Shown: positions 1 through 8,146, counted from the stretch's first letter. The stretch is 13,691 bases of DNA from Alcaligenaceae bacterium (GCA_947380655.1 CANCRX010000080.1:1-13691), one strand, 5' to 3'. The notes: generated from the sequence alone by a model not told the origin. A program made the numbers and translations.

Positions 1-1046
1 ATTTTCCAATGGCTGTCTTCGCCTGGAACGCTGCTCTGGCATTGGTCTGTGGCAATTCGCTAGTATGGAAGCCTTCTGAAAAAACGCCGTTCAGTGCGAT
101 CGCACTAAATGGATTGTTACTAAAAGCTTGTGCAGACGAAGGTCTCGAAGCGCTTGGACTCAGTGAGCTACTGACGGGCGGACGTGAGGTGGGTGAAGCT
201 CTGGTCGATCATCCTGCTGTGAGATTAGTCAGCGCGACGGGTTCAAGTGCGATGGGGCGTGCTGTGGGTGTTCGCTGTGCAACGCATTTCAAACGTGCCT
301 TGCTTGAGTTGGGCGGAAATAACTGTGCGATTGTGGCGCCATCCGCAAATCTTGATCTTGTAGTCAGAGGTGTCGTATTTGCTGCAGCAGGTACTGCGGG
401 TCAACGATGCACGAGTTTACGCAGGCTCCTGGTACATCGCTCTATCTATTCAAAATTAGTTCCTGCTCTGGTGCGTGCATATGAGCGATTACCTGTTGGG
501 GATCCTCGTACTGAAGGTTCACTCGTCGGACCGTTGATCGATGCGCGCGCCTTTGAAAATATGCAATCTGCGCTCAGCCAAGCTCAGGATGTGGGTGCGA
601 CGGCACATTTCGGTGCTCGAGAGTTCGTCCATGGTGAGTCCGGGTTTTATGTTCGTCCTGCTTTGGTTGAAATGGCTCAGCAGTCTGGACCGATGCTCAA
701 TGAAACCTTTGCACCGATTCTTTATGTCACACCCTATGATGAGTTTGACCAGGCAATCGAGATGAATAACGCGGTGAGCCATGGGTTGTCTTCTGCAGTG
801 TTCACCCAGGACCTTCGCGAGGCGGAGTTGTTTACTTCCGCCCGTGGCTCAGACTGCGGGATTGCCAATGTGAACATTGGCACGAGTGGTGCTGAAATCG
901 GTGGAGCTTTTGGAGGGGAAAAAGAAACCGGAGGAGGGCGCGAGTCAGGCTCTGATGCCTGGAAATCCTATATGCGCCGCGCGACAAATACTGTGAATTA
1001 CGGAACAACTTTGCCCTTGGCGCAAGGAGTTAAATTTGATATTTAA
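1..1046 (+). CDS. amaB: Aldehyde dehydrogenase, ALDH7 / aminoadipate-semialdehyde dehydrogenase type (5' end missing)
   Basis: NAD(P)-dependent aldehyde dehydrogenase. The closest family I recognise is ALDH7/AmaB, which oxidises alpha-aminoadipate semialdehyde (in equilibrium with piperideine-6-carboxylate) in lysine breakdown. The frame is open to the left edge; the visible codons before the ATG at 9 read Phe-Pro, matching the family context before AVFAWNAALAL, so that ATG is internal. About 150 N-terminal residues should lie outside the window. Counting from the ATG at 9, the cofactor-site WKPSEKTP is at residues 20-27, the general-base Glu100 lies in ELGGNN, and the nucleophile Cys134 lies in GTAGQRCTSLRR. 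The family-typical tail SDAWKSYMRRATNTVNYG is present, and the 3' end looks intact with a TAA stop. The gene converges on the next minus-strand gene with a 6-bp gap and no obvious terminator between them. The ALDH assignment is very firm. The exact substrate is inferred from family resemblance. Confidence 0.9.
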   Translation, partial: FPMAVFAWNAALALVCGNSLVWKPSEKTPFSAIALNGLLLKACADEGLEALGLSELLTGGREVGEALVDHPAVRLVSATGSSAMGRAVGVRCATHFKRALLELGGNNCAIVAPSANLDLVVRGVVFAAAGTAGQRCTSLRRLLVHRSIYSKLVPALVRAYERLPVGDPRTEGSLVGPLIDARAFENMQSALSQAQDVGATAHFGAREFVHGESGFYVRPALVEMAQQSGPMLNETFAPILYVTPYDEFDQAIEMNNAVSHGLSSAVFTQDLREAELFTSARGSDCGIANVNIGTSGAEIGGAFGGEKETGGGRESGSDAWKSYMRRATNTVNYGTTLPLAQGVKFDI

Positions 1047-1052
1047 GGGCAA

Positions 1053-1526
1053 TTATTGATGAAGTGAGATTTCAGAATCCTCAACAATCTCGATTCTTCT
1101 ATTTTCAACGCCTCTGACAACATATTTTTGATAAATAAGTTTTTCTACTGTTTTCAAGCGGGCGATTGCAACAGAAACCTTGGTATCTCCTGAAAGCTTT
1201 GCAATGACTAGCATTCTGAGCCAGTGATCCTGTATCGCTGGTACGGTATCCTTTCTTTCCCATAAGCTGATTGCATTTTCAGATGATCCTCCAAGCAATG
1301 ATCCCAAGCCTTTCTGTGTGAGACCTAATTGAACGCGTAAAAATTTAAACTCACTGCCAGTCAGAATGCCTTTCTTTTCAACTAAATTTAGAGAGAGGAG
1401 CTTGTGCAGACCGTCAACATCTGTAATCGCAACAGCTCTTCCGTATTTAGTTTCCTTTATTCTGTAACCGTTTGCGAGCCAGACATTATCTAAACCACAG
1501 CTCGTATAGTGCAACCAGTTTTTCAT
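1053..1526 (-). CDS. XRE/MqsA-like helix-turn-helix protein, probable antitoxin
   Basis: 157-aa DNA-binding protein, probably the antitoxin and autorepressor of the pair with the gene just upstream. An XRE-type helix-turn-helix spans about residues 58-95, with the recognisable pieces LRVQLGLTQKGLGSLLG and ENAISLWERK. The N-terminal part carries YTSCGLDNVWLANGY at residues 7-21. This resembles the N-terminal region of MqsA-like HTH proteins, but only one Cys is present there, so the zinc-binding CxxC pairs of true MqsA are absent. The start is supported by GAGG six bases before the ATG, inside the 3' end of the upstream gene. Three bases separate the two genes, so they are probably translated from one mRNA. 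The toxin-first order matches higBA and mqsRA. Both genes look richer in A and T than their neighbours, which hints at horizontal transfer. The HTH is firm; the antitoxin role is inferred from pairing. Confidence 0.75.
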   Translation of the reverse strand: MKNWLHYTSCGLDNVWLANGYRIKETKYGRAVAITDVDGLHKLLSLNLVEKKGILTGSEFKFLRVQLGLTQKGLGSLLGGSSENAISLWERKDTVPAIQDHWLRMLVIAKLSGDTKVSVAIARLKTVEKLIYQKYVVRGVENRRIEIVEDSEISLHQ

Positions 1527-1529
1527 TTT

Positions 1530-1853
1530 TTACCTCGATTGATACATAACAGTAATGATAATGACATCAGGGTCTATTGGTGTTAGCGCAACAACTACAG
1601 AAATATTTCTTGATGATCCAAAATGCTCCATTCGACATTTAATATCGCCAGTTTTTTTATCAGTACATGAAGGTCTTTGTATTGAGCCATTTCTTAAACA
1701 GTCTAAAACCTGATAATCACTAATTTTTCTTTGTAGCATTCGTATGCGAGCATGATCAGTAATGAATACCCTATCGCTTTTTTTAGAAATTGAGCGGATA
1801 TGTTTTTGTAATTGCCCATTTGTCATTTGAATAAATTGAATTTTAGCACCCAT
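1530..1853 (-). CDS. DUF4258-type small protein, probable toxin
   Basis: 107-aa small basic protein that resembles the DUF4258 family. That family is often found beside HTH proteins and is thought to be a RelE/BECR-like RNase toxin. The visible signature is DHARIRMLQRKIS at residues 33-45, the family's His-Ala-x-x-Arg-Met-x-x-Arg-x-Ile-Ser pattern, followed by a predicted beta-rich half (about residues 70-104, ending VIIITVMYQ). The catalytic role of His34, Arg36 and Arg38 is only suggested by conservation. The annotated ATG has no clear Shine-Dalgarno sequence; Met10 is an alternative start, also without one. It lies 3 bp upstream of the HTH gene and diverges from the heme receptor gene. A perfect inverted repeat in the shared upstream region could be the operator. 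Toxin activity is an inference from family and context. Confidence 0.7.
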   Translation of the reverse strand: MGAKIQFIQMTNGQLQKHIRSISKKSDRVFITDHARIRMLQRKISDYQVLDCLRNGSIQRPSCTDKKTGDIKCRMEHFGSSRNISVVVALTPIDPDVIIITVMYQSR

Positions 1854-1935
1854 AAAATTTGTGGCTTCTGAATATTTAATTTGATTTTTCAGGACTCAAT
1901 TTTTACTGACAATTCGTGTTTTCGGAACGCCAAAA

Positions 1936-1967
1936 TTACAACTGCTAACCAACTGTCGCAGTTGTAA
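1936..1967. repeat. Perfect 10-bp inverted repeat in divergent intergenic region (possible operator)
   Basis: The arms TTACAACTGC (1936-1945) and GCAGTTGTAA (1958-1967) are exact reverse complements separated by 12 bases. A further CAACTG-like half site lies in the spacer. The element lies about 80 bp upstream of the DUF4258 start and about 75 bp upstream of the receptor start, between divergent promoters. An HTH antitoxin operator is the simplest reading; an RNA hairpin is also possible. No T-run follows it on the plus strand, and on the minus strand only a short AATTTTGG follows, so it is not a convincing terminator. Confidence 0.5.
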
Positions 1968-2000
1968 AAGTGGCTTTGAAACCCGATTTTTCTAAATGCA

Positions 2001-2019
2001 AATGCGTACAATTCTCATC
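2001..2019. promoter_or_regulatory. Putative Fur box over the -10 of the heme receptor operon
   Basis: The minus-strand reading GATGAGAATTGTACGCATT matches the common 19-bp Fur pattern AATGAGAATNATTCTCATT at 14 of the 18 defined positions. A good -10 hexamer, TACAAT (2007-2012), lies inside the site, so a bound repressor would cover the promoter. The -35 region is poor. The site ends 21 bases before the receptor ATG. AGGA at 2032-2035 gives a ribosome binding site 5 bases before that ATG. Confidence 0.55.
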
Positions 2020-2040
2020 TAGGATTTTTCTAGGATGTGA

Positions 2041-4290
2041 ATGATGTCGTTAGTGTTTTTAGTTGCTCAGCCTGCTGGAGCTTTAGCCAGCACAAGATTG
2101 ATTCAATCAGTAAAACTAGTCTCTGCAGTAGCTTTGGTAAGCCTCCATCTACCATCCTCAGCTCAAACCCCCACTAGCTTTGATGCCATCACGATCGAGG
2201 GGGAGAGTACTCAGGCATCCGTACCATGGCAGTCAGAAATAACCCGTAAGGATCTCGACGCACTGCAAATCCAGAACTGGAACGATCTGGGACGCCGTTT
2301 AGAGCCTGGGGTGAATTTCAATGAAAGCACCCAAAGTATTAGTGTTCGTGGGCTGGATAAAAATCGGATCCTGACACGTATTGATGGCATCAGGCAGACG
2401 TGGCTCAATGATGCCGCACGAGGCGTCAGGGGTGGATTAAATACCGTAGATTTCAATACGCTCTCGGCGATCGATATTGTGCGTGGAGCTGACTCAAGTA
2501 CTGCAGGCGCTGGCGCGCTCGGTGGTGTGGTGGATGTTAAAACGCTCGGCCCAGCAGAGTTGCTGACTGATGGACATAATTTTGGCAGCTTGCTTAAGGG
2601 GGGGTATAGCTCAGTTGATCGCAGCTGGCTCACTAGCGCAGCGATCGCAAGCCAGATTGCTTCACGTACGCAGTTAATGCTCCAGGCAGGGGTGCAAAAC
2701 GGTCATGAGACAAGCAATATGGGTCAAAACGATGGATACGGATTGAGTCGTACCCAGCCGGATCCAGATCAATATCTGCAACAAAACTATCAATTAAAAC
2801 TTTTACAAAAATTTGAAGACGGACACGCTCTCGGTTTATCCGGATCATTCTTTAATCGTCAGGATAATATCCAAAATCTCTCTGCTTCACCGCTAATCTA
2901 TTCAAAAGACTCGAGTCAGCTTGGCACCACCACGCGGCGAGAAAGCGTTGCACTCGAGTATGGATGGAAAACGTCACATTCAAAAGCTATCCTGGATACG
3001 GTTGACGCAAAGCTTTACTCGCAGCGTGTCAAGCTTTCGAATAGTTTTGAGTCCGTTCGCCGTATTACTCCAGTTGGAGATTTTTCAAGAAATAATGAAC
3101 TGAAAGACACAACCTCAGGGCTGAATCTTTCGGTTTCCAAAGCTCTAGCTGGTGATGTTTCGCAATTGTGGAAGCTGGGTGGCGAATGGTATGGCAACTC
3201 CACCGAGCAGTCGTCTACAGGCGAGGATAATTGCCCAGTAAATTTCAGCCGCTATTCTCCATGCCGTTTTTTACGTACTAATCAAGCAGATATGCCGCAG
3301 GTAAAAGGCAATCAATTTGGCTTATGGGCGCAGAACAAACTAGGGTTTGCTGGTAATCAATTTAGTCTTACGCCAGGTGTCCGCTATGACTATTATCAAC
3401 AGCGCCCGCAGGAGACGGAAAGTTTTAATGCTAACTGGTCAGGAGCTATTTCTCAGAGCGGATTGCCACAGGCCTCTTCGGGTTCAGCGGTTTCTCCCAA
3501 ACTCCTCGCAGAGTGGTCACCTCATTCCCAATTAAGTTTTTTCGCACAATATGCTTTTGGTTTTAATGCCCCCAGCCCTACACAACTCTATAGCAGTTAT
3601 GGAGCACCAGGTACTTATCTGATCGCGGGTAATCCAGAGTTAAAACCAGAAACAAGTCGTGGCTGGGAATTGGGTACAAGACTCGGTGACAAAAACCTGA
3701 ATGGTTCACTCACTTATTTTGATAACCGCTATCAAAACTTCATTGAGGCTGTTAATCGTCCGGGTACAGCGATGTATCCGTACTACATACAGAGTTTTGA
3801 AAATCTCGCTCAGGTTCATATTTATGGTTTAGAGGCAAAGGGCGCGTGGCACTTTGCAAAATCATGGCGATTGTTTGGTTCACTAGCCTGGTCAGTCGGC
3901 AAAAATCAACAGACAAACCAAGCACTGAACTCTATCGCCCCGCTGACTGCCATTGCAGGCTTGGCGTACAACCGGGAGCAGTGGGGTGTTCAGGCTCAAG
4001 TGACCGCAACGGCGGCGCGTAATCAGGTTGCATATCCAGAAACTAACGCAACCGTACAGTATGCAGATTTCCAGGCACCAGGCTTTGGCGTAACGGATTT
4101 AAGTGCTTACTGGTCACCGCAGGATATTAAAGGCCTCAGATTGCAAGCGGGTCTCTACAACATTTTTAATCAGACCTACTGGAATGCCTTAAGCATACCC
4201 ACTGCTGGAGCCGTCGCCATTCCTCGTAATGTGGATTTGTTTACCGCACCTGGTCGCAACGTGCAATTAACGCTGACTTATCAGTATTAA
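2041..4290 (+). CDS. TonB-dependent heme/hemoglobin receptor
   Basis: 749-aa outer-membrane beta-barrel receptor, probably importing heme into the periplasm using TonB energy. A long hydrophobic leader ends near SSAQ (residue 42). The TonB-box-like DAITIEG is at about residues 48-54. The plug runs over about residues 60-170 and contains SVRGLDKNRILTRIDGIRQ and DIVRGADSSTAGAGALGG. The barrel follows and ends in the aromatic-terminal strand NVQLTLTYQY. The heme-receptor boxes are present as FNAP (508-511, usually FRAP) and NPEL (531-534). Odd point: there is no His between the boxes and none in the plug, although HemR/HmuR-type receptors use a His in each place. A Cys pair (398/408) sits in a probable loop. 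The ATG at 2041 is chosen because AGGA precedes it by 5 bases. This is the first gene of the hmu operon, behind a Fur-like site. The hmu neighbours support heme; the exact ligand source (free heme, hemoglobin or hemophore) is not readable. Confidence 0.88.
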   Translation: MMSLVFLVAQPAGALASTRLIQSVKLVSAVALVSLHLPSSAQTPTSFDAITIEGESTQASVPWQSEITRKDLDALQIQNWNDLGRRLEPGVNFNESTQSISVRGLDKNRILTRIDGIRQTWLNDAARGVRGGLNTVDFNTLSAIDIVRGADSSTAGAGALGGVVDVKTLGPAELLTDGHNFGSLLKGGYSSVDRSWLTSAAIASQIASRTQLMLQAGVQNGHETSNMGQNDGYGLSRTQPDPDQYLQQNYQLKLLQKFEDGHALGLSGSFFNRQDNIQNLSASPLIYSKDSSQLGTTTRRESVALEYGWKTSHSKAILDTVDAKLYSQRVKLSNSFESVRRITPVGDFSRNNELKDTTSGLNLSVSKALAGDVSQLWKLGGEWYGNSTEQSSTGEDNCPVNFSRYSPCRFLRTNQADMPQVKGNQFGLWAQNKLGFAGNQFSLTPGVRYDYYQQRPQETESFNANWSGAISQSGLPQASSGSAVSPKLLAEWSPHSQLSFFAQYAFGFNAPSPTQLYSSYGAPGTYLIAGNPELKPETSRGWELGTRLGDKNLNGSLTYFDNRYQNFIEAVNRPGTAMYPYYIQSFENLAQVHIYGLEAKGAWHFAKSWRLFGSLAWSVGKNQQTNQALNSIAPLTAIAGLAYNREQWGVQAQVTATAARNQVAYPETNATVQYADFQAPGFGVTDLSAYWSPQDIKGLRLQAGLYNIFNQTYWNALSIPTAGAVAIPRNVDLFTAPGRNVQLTLTYQY

Positions 4291-4312
4291 CCAGGGTCCC
4301 GGAGAAATATAT

Positions 4313-5416
4313 ATGAACACATTCAATGAAATTCAGATTAATCACACAAGTACTGAAGATTTTGATCAACAGGTTGCAATTGTGCATGGCAGATTCACAA
4401 AACTTGAATCTGATATCTCTCATAAACGTGCGCGTGAGATCGCCAGGATTTTAGGTTTGACTGAAGCGCAATGGGTTGCTGCGCAATGCGGAGCCTTGCG
4501 CTCAATTAGGCTGTCTGGAAATCCAATTGATATTTTTAAAGAGATTCCTAGATTGGGGCCCGTGATGGCGCTTACACGTAATGATCATTGCGTCCACGAG
4601 CGTTACGGACGCTATCTGAATGTTCAGTGTGATCAACCTGTTGGGTTGGTTCTGGGGCCTGAGATAGATCTGCGTATGTTTTATTCAAATTGGTCAGATG
4701 TTTGGGCTGTTGAGGAGAAGGGGCATAGTAGTCTTCAGTTTTTCGACCGGGCCGGTGATGCTGTGCATAAGGTTTATTGCACAAATGAAACGAGTACCGC
4801 GGAATATGTGGCGATTATCGGTGAGTATTCGTCCGAATCTGTTTGGCCCACTCCTCGCGCGTATCCTGTTGAGCTTGCGAGATCCTATCTGCCATGTGCA
4901 GCAACACGTGCATCAATGGATGAGCGGACGCAGTTCCGTCAAGCATGGCTGGCGATGAAGGATACACATGATTTTTATCCTCTGATACGACGTTTCAACA
5001 TTACCCGACTCGCAGCATTGCAGGCTGCTGGTGAGGACCTCGCGCAGCGGGTGACGCCTGAAGTCGTTGAGGAGATGCTTGAGTCGGTCTCCAGGTCAGG
5101 CTTGCCCATCATGTGTTTTGTCGCTAACCGCGGCATGATACAGATCCATACTGGGGCGGTTAAAAATATCGTCCGTCGTGGACCGTGGCTCAATGTATTA
5201 GATGAAAGATTCAATCTTCATCTTGATACGACCAAGATTGATTCTGTTTGGATTGTTAGTAAGCCAACTACCGATGGTTGGGTGACTTCGATGGAGGTCT
5301 TTACTGAAACTGGCGAATTAATCGTTCAATTCTTTGGCGCGCGCAAACCGGGATCTTCTGAATTATCGGTTTGGCGTGAACTCATGCTGGGCCTATGTGT
5401 TGAGACCATCGCATAA
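4313..5416 (+). CDS. hmuS: Cytoplasmic hemin-degrading / heme-carrier protein HmuS (HemS/ChuS family)
   Basis: 367-aa cytoplasmic protein of the HemS/ChuS/PhuS family, which receives imported heme and degrades it or hands it on. The fold is an internal duplication. The N-terminal half contains RAREIARILGLTEAQWVA and MALTRNDHCVHERYG, then LQFFDRAGDAVHKVY. The C-terminal half contains FVANRGMIQIHTGAVKNI, GPWLNVLDERFNLHL and LIVQFFGARKPG. The conserved heme-ligating His of this family (His193 in ChuS) corresponds to His219 in MKDTHDFYPLIRRF. The length is slightly above the usual 340-355. GGAGA about 7 bases upstream of the ATG is a good ribosome binding site, 22 bp after the receptor stop. The stop overlaps the hmuT start by one base (TAATG). 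The family is certain; whether it cleaves heme or only carries it cannot be read from sequence. Confidence 0.93.
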   Translation: MNTFNEIQINHTSTEDFDQQVAIVHGRFTKLESDISHKRAREIARILGLTEAQWVAAQCGALRSIRLSGNPIDIFKEIPRLGPVMALTRNDHCVHERYGRYLNVQCDQPVGLVLGPEIDLRMFYSNWSDVWAVEEKGHSSLQFFDRAGDAVHKVYCTNETSTAEYVAIIGEYSSESVWPTPRAYPVELARSYLPCAATRASMDERTQFRQAWLAMKDTHDFYPLIRRFNITRLAALQAAGEDLAQRVTPEVVEEMLESVSRSGLPIMCFVANRGMIQIHTGAVKNIVRRGPWLNVLDERFNLHLDTTKIDSVWIVSKPTTDGWVTSMEVFTETGELIVQFFGARKPGSSELSVWRELMLGLCVETIA

Positions 5417-6294
5417 TGAAAATTACGCTTATCAATTTTTACTCAGCGCTATTGACCGTGCTTGGAGCATTGCTCCCAGCTGTGGTGCAGGCGCAGGATC
5501 TTTTAAATCAATCAGTCGCAGATCAGCCCCCCTCTGCACAGCGGATTATTTCGCTTGGTGGTGGTGTAACGGAGATCATCTATGCACTTGGGCAGCAAGA
5601 CAGATTGATCGGGCTAGATCAATCCAGTATTTACCCAAGTGAGGCTCAAGCGCTCCCTTCTGTTGGCTACTACCGAAGCGTGCCTGTCGAAGGCGTATTG
5701 CGTTTAAAACCAGATTTAGTGATTGCTTCTGAACAAGCTGGACCCCGTCATGCTCTGGACCAACTGCGTTCACTAGGACTCAGGATTGAGAGTGTTTCTG
5801 ATGAACCAGATCTCGATTCGCTGTATAGGCGTATTCAACAGATCGCTGATTTATTAGGTGTGTCGCAGAGAGGCCAGTTGATGCGTGATGAACTGGAACA
5901 CAAACTTGCTCATTCCTATCGTTATTCCGCCCACCAACCGAGCGCCATGATGGTTGTGATGCGATCAGGAAAACTGTTCGGTGCAGGTCGAGCTACCGCC
6001 GCCGCAAAAATAATGGAGTTGTCATCGCTTGATAATGTTTTAAATGATCTCAAAGGGTATCAGCCTATTTCTGCAGAAATCGTGAGTGCACGTCTGCCGT
6101 CCGCATTAATCGCGACTAAATTTTCTATCCAGTCAATGGGCGGTATAAATGCGGTACGCGAAGATCCAGCTTTACGGCACGCACCTGCAGTCAAAAACGG
6201 TCGGGTGATTGAGTTGGACGATTTGTTAGCGCAGGCCCTAGGCCCGAGATTACCGCTCGCGATAGAAACAGTTCGTGCTGGTTTAAGAGACTAA
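5416..6294 (+). CDS. hmuT: Periplasmic heme-binding protein of ABC importer, HmuT
   Basis: 292-aa periplasmic heme-binding protein that delivers heme to the HmuUV permease. A signal peptide covers about residues 1-26, with a hydrophobic core and cleavage near VVQA/QD. The mature part is a class III (BtuF/HmuT-type) binding protein: RIISLGGGVTEIIYALG (43-59), then DRLIGLDQSSIYP (62-74), PSVGYYRS, and VEGVLRLKPDLVIAS. HmuT-family proteins bind heme through a Tyr in this N-lobe region. Tyr73, Tyr85 and Tyr86 are candidates, and I cannot decide among them. The start overlaps the hmuS stop (TAATG), and its own stop overlaps the hmuU start in the same way, so the chain is probably translationally coupled. 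The length is normal for the family and no defect is seen. Confidence 0.93.
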   Translation: MKITLINFYSALLTVLGALLPAVVQAQDLLNQSVADQPPSAQRIISLGGGVTEIIYALGQQDRLIGLDQSSIYPSEAQALPSVGYYRSVPVEGVLRLKPDLVIASEQAGPRHALDQLRSLGLRIESVSDEPDLDSLYRRIQQIADLLGVSQRGQLMRDELEHKLAHSYRYSAHQPSAMMVVMRSGKLFGAGRATAAAKIMELSSLDNVLNDLKGYQPISAEIVSARLPSALIATKFSIQSMGGINAVREDPALRHAPAVKNGRVIELDDLLAQALGPRLPLAIETVRAGLRD

Positions 6295-7292
6295 TGGCTG
6301 CAGAACCTACCTCACGAAACGCTGGTCTAGCGATATTAGTTGCTTTGTTGGTTGTGACGACAGTGGGTGCAATAGTGAACGGTGCGTTTCCTATTAGTCT
6401 GGACTCACTATTTCGCTATTCGTTTGGTCAAGCTGACGTCTTAGATGAAATTTCTAGAAATGTTTTGTTCAATATCAGGATCCCCAGAGTATTGCTTGGG
6501 ATCTTGGCAGGCGCTGCGCTGGGCCTCAGTGGTGCAGTGATGCAGGCTATTTTTCGAAATCCTTTAGCCGAACCAGGACTGGTTGGACTTTCAGCGGGTG
6601 CGAGTCTTGGCGCTGTCGGAGCAATCGTTTTGAGTGCGGGCAGTTTTTTGGTTATTACTTCTTCAGCGTTTATCTGCAGTGTAGTGACGACCTATGCAAC
6701 CTATCTGTTGGGGCGCATATCCAATACTTCCTCTGGGCTGCTGTTAGCAGGCATTGCTGTCAATGCTGTGGTGTTTAGTCTTGTTGGCCTTGCCATGATC
6801 AATGCCAATGATGCGCAATTACGCGATCTGACCTTTTGGAATATGGGTAGCCTTGCGACTGCGAATTGGGATGTGCTGGGATTGCTTTGCCCATTTATGT
6901 CTGGAGCAATGTGTTTACTTGTGCGTCGCTGGAGGGTGCTTAACGCATTGTTATTAGGTGAGCGTGAGGCGCAGCACCTTGGATTCGAGATTAATAAAGT
7001 GCGTACTCAATTAATTATCCTCGTTGCACTGTGTGTCGGTCCTTTAACTGCGGTAACGGGTGGGATAGGTTTTGTTGGTTTAGTGATGCCACATTTGGTG
7101 AGGATGTGGCTGGGTGCGGATCATCGCTGGGTTTTACCTGCATCTGCGCTTGCAGGAGCGTTTGGGCTAACACTGGCTGATTGGTTGGCTCGCGTTTTAA
7201 TATCACCAGCCGAGTTGCCTATTGGTTTGTTGACGAGCCTTATCGGAGGGCCATTTTTTATTTGGCTATTGCTAAAAGGGCATGCGAGATGA
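6294..7292 (+). CDS. hmuU: Heme ABC transporter permease HmuU (FecCD family)
   Basis: 332-aa inner-membrane permease of the FecCD/BtuC family; as a dimer it would form the heme channel with HmuV. About ten hydrophobic helices can be seen. The family signatures are RIPRVLLGILAGAALGLSG, then RNPLAEPGLVGLSAGASLG, and near the end GGIGFVGLVMPHLVRMWLG, which includes the cytoplasmic loop that couples to the ATPase. The first helix starts near residue 12 (LAILVALLVVTTVGAIV). The ATG at 6294 shares a base with the hmuT stop. The stop overlaps the hmuV start (ATGA). Length and motifs are normal and nothing is missing. Confidence 0.94.
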   Translation: MAAEPTSRNAGLAILVALLVVTTVGAIVNGAFPISLDSLFRYSFGQADVLDEISRNVLFNIRIPRVLLGILAGAALGLSGAVMQAIFRNPLAEPGLVGLSAGASLGAVGAIVLSAGSFLVITSSAFICSVVTTYATYLLGRISNTSSGLLLAGIAVNAVVFSLVGLAMINANDAQLRDLTFWNMGSLATANWDVLGLLCPFMSGAMCLLVRRWRVLNALLLGEREAQHLGFEINKVRTQLIILVALCVGPLTAVTGGIGFVGLVMPHLVRMWLGADHRWVLPASALAGAFGLTLADWLARVLISPAELPIGLLTSLIGGPFFIWLLLKGHAR

Positions 7293-8146
7293 GTAGGGCA
7301 CAGACGCATTTGCGCATTTCAGCTTTAGATTTAAGTGTTAATCATGGCGCTCAGTCTGTTGTGAAAGATTTTTCATTTGAAATGAGAATCGGTGAATGTA
7401 TAGCCGTACTGGGTGCAAACGGTGCGGGTAAATCCAGTCTTCTCACTGCACTATCGGGTGAGTATTCAAAGGCAAGGATTAGCTTGTTCAATGCTGCGCT
7501 TAATCGTGCTGCCTTCATGAAAGGTGCGGTCATTATGAATGGAGCACCTTTGTTGGCAATGAGCCCGAATCAGCGAGCAAGACTCAGAGCTGTATTACCT
7601 CAGCACTCTACCTTGACTTTTAATCTTGTTGTGGAGGAGGTGGTTCAGATGGGAGCCTATCCTTTTTCAGAGGCCAAACCTGAACAAGTCAGTCAATGGA
7701 TTGGCGCTTCGTTATTAGATGCTGATCTGGCTGGTTTACGTTGTTCTAAATATTCTGAATTGTCGGGTGGCGAACAACAGCGCGTTCAGTTTGCCAGGGT
7801 ATTAGTCCAGGCCAGAGCGATTGCTTATTTTCAGGGGCATGCCTGGATTTTTCTCGATGAACCTACCTCCAGTCTTGATCCCCGGCATCAACAACTGTTG
7901 ATGGCAAAAATTCATTCACTCGTAAAAACTTTAAATTTCGGTGTGATGATCATTATGCACGACCTCAATCTCGCTGCTTATTGGTGTGATCGGGTCATGT
8001 TAATGAAAGATGGTGTATTAATCGCAGATGACTGTCCAGCCAAAGGATTGACTGCTGAAAATTTATCGAATTGTTTCGATATGCCCATGCAGGTGATGAC
8101 GCATCCAATCAATCCTAATAAATTGATTGTTGTAGCGGATCAATGA
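7289..8146 (+). CDS. hmuV: Heme ABC transporter ATP-binding protein HmuV
   Basis: 285-aa cytoplasmic ATPase that powers heme import through HmuU. The nucleotide-binding motifs are complete: Walker A GANGAGKS (42-49), Q-loop Gln105 in LPQHS, signature LSGGEQQR (158-165), Walker B IFLDE (187-191) with catalytic Glu191, D-loop SLD (195-197) and switch His224 in IIMHDLNLA. The region between Walker A and the Q-loop is slightly extended (about residues 58-80), as seen in HmuV relatives. The reading frame is open further upstream to 7181, but that part is translated hmuU sequence in another frame. The start at 7289 gives the family N-terminus and an ATGA overlap with the hmuU stop. The same kind of overlap joins its stop to tonB. 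Confidence 0.95.
   Translation: MSRAQTHLRISALDLSVNHGAQSVVKDFSFEMRIGECIAVLGANGAGKSSLLTALSGEYSKARISLFNAALNRAAFMKGAVIMNGAPLLAMSPNQRARLRAVLPQHSTLTFNLVVEEVVQMGAYPFSEAKPEQVSQWIGASLLDADLAGLRCSKYSELSGGEQQRVQFARVLVQARAIAYFQGHAWIFLDEPTSSLDPRHQQLLMAKIHSLVKTLNFGVMIIMHDLNLAAYWCDRVMLMKDGVLIADDCPAKGLTAENLSNCFDMPMQVMTHPINPNKLIVVADQ

Noticed and set aside
2018..2036. Direct repeat TCTAGGAT (2018-2025 and 2029-2036) before the receptor gene
   Set aside because: Short repeat that supplies two AGGA motifs; the second explains the ribosome site, and no further meaning can be supported.
2211..2633. 140-codon minus-strand frame inside the receptor gene
   Set aside because: Antisense to the conserved TonB plug domain; Ser/Pro-rich composition typical of a shadow frame.
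5334..5642. 102-codon plus-strand frame across the hmuS-hmuT junction
   Set aside because: It overlaps two well-supported genes in another frame and shows no family features.
7181..7288. 36-codon N-terminal extension of hmuV
   Set aside because: It lies wholly inside hmuU in another frame; the family N-terminus starts at the ATGA overlap at 7289.
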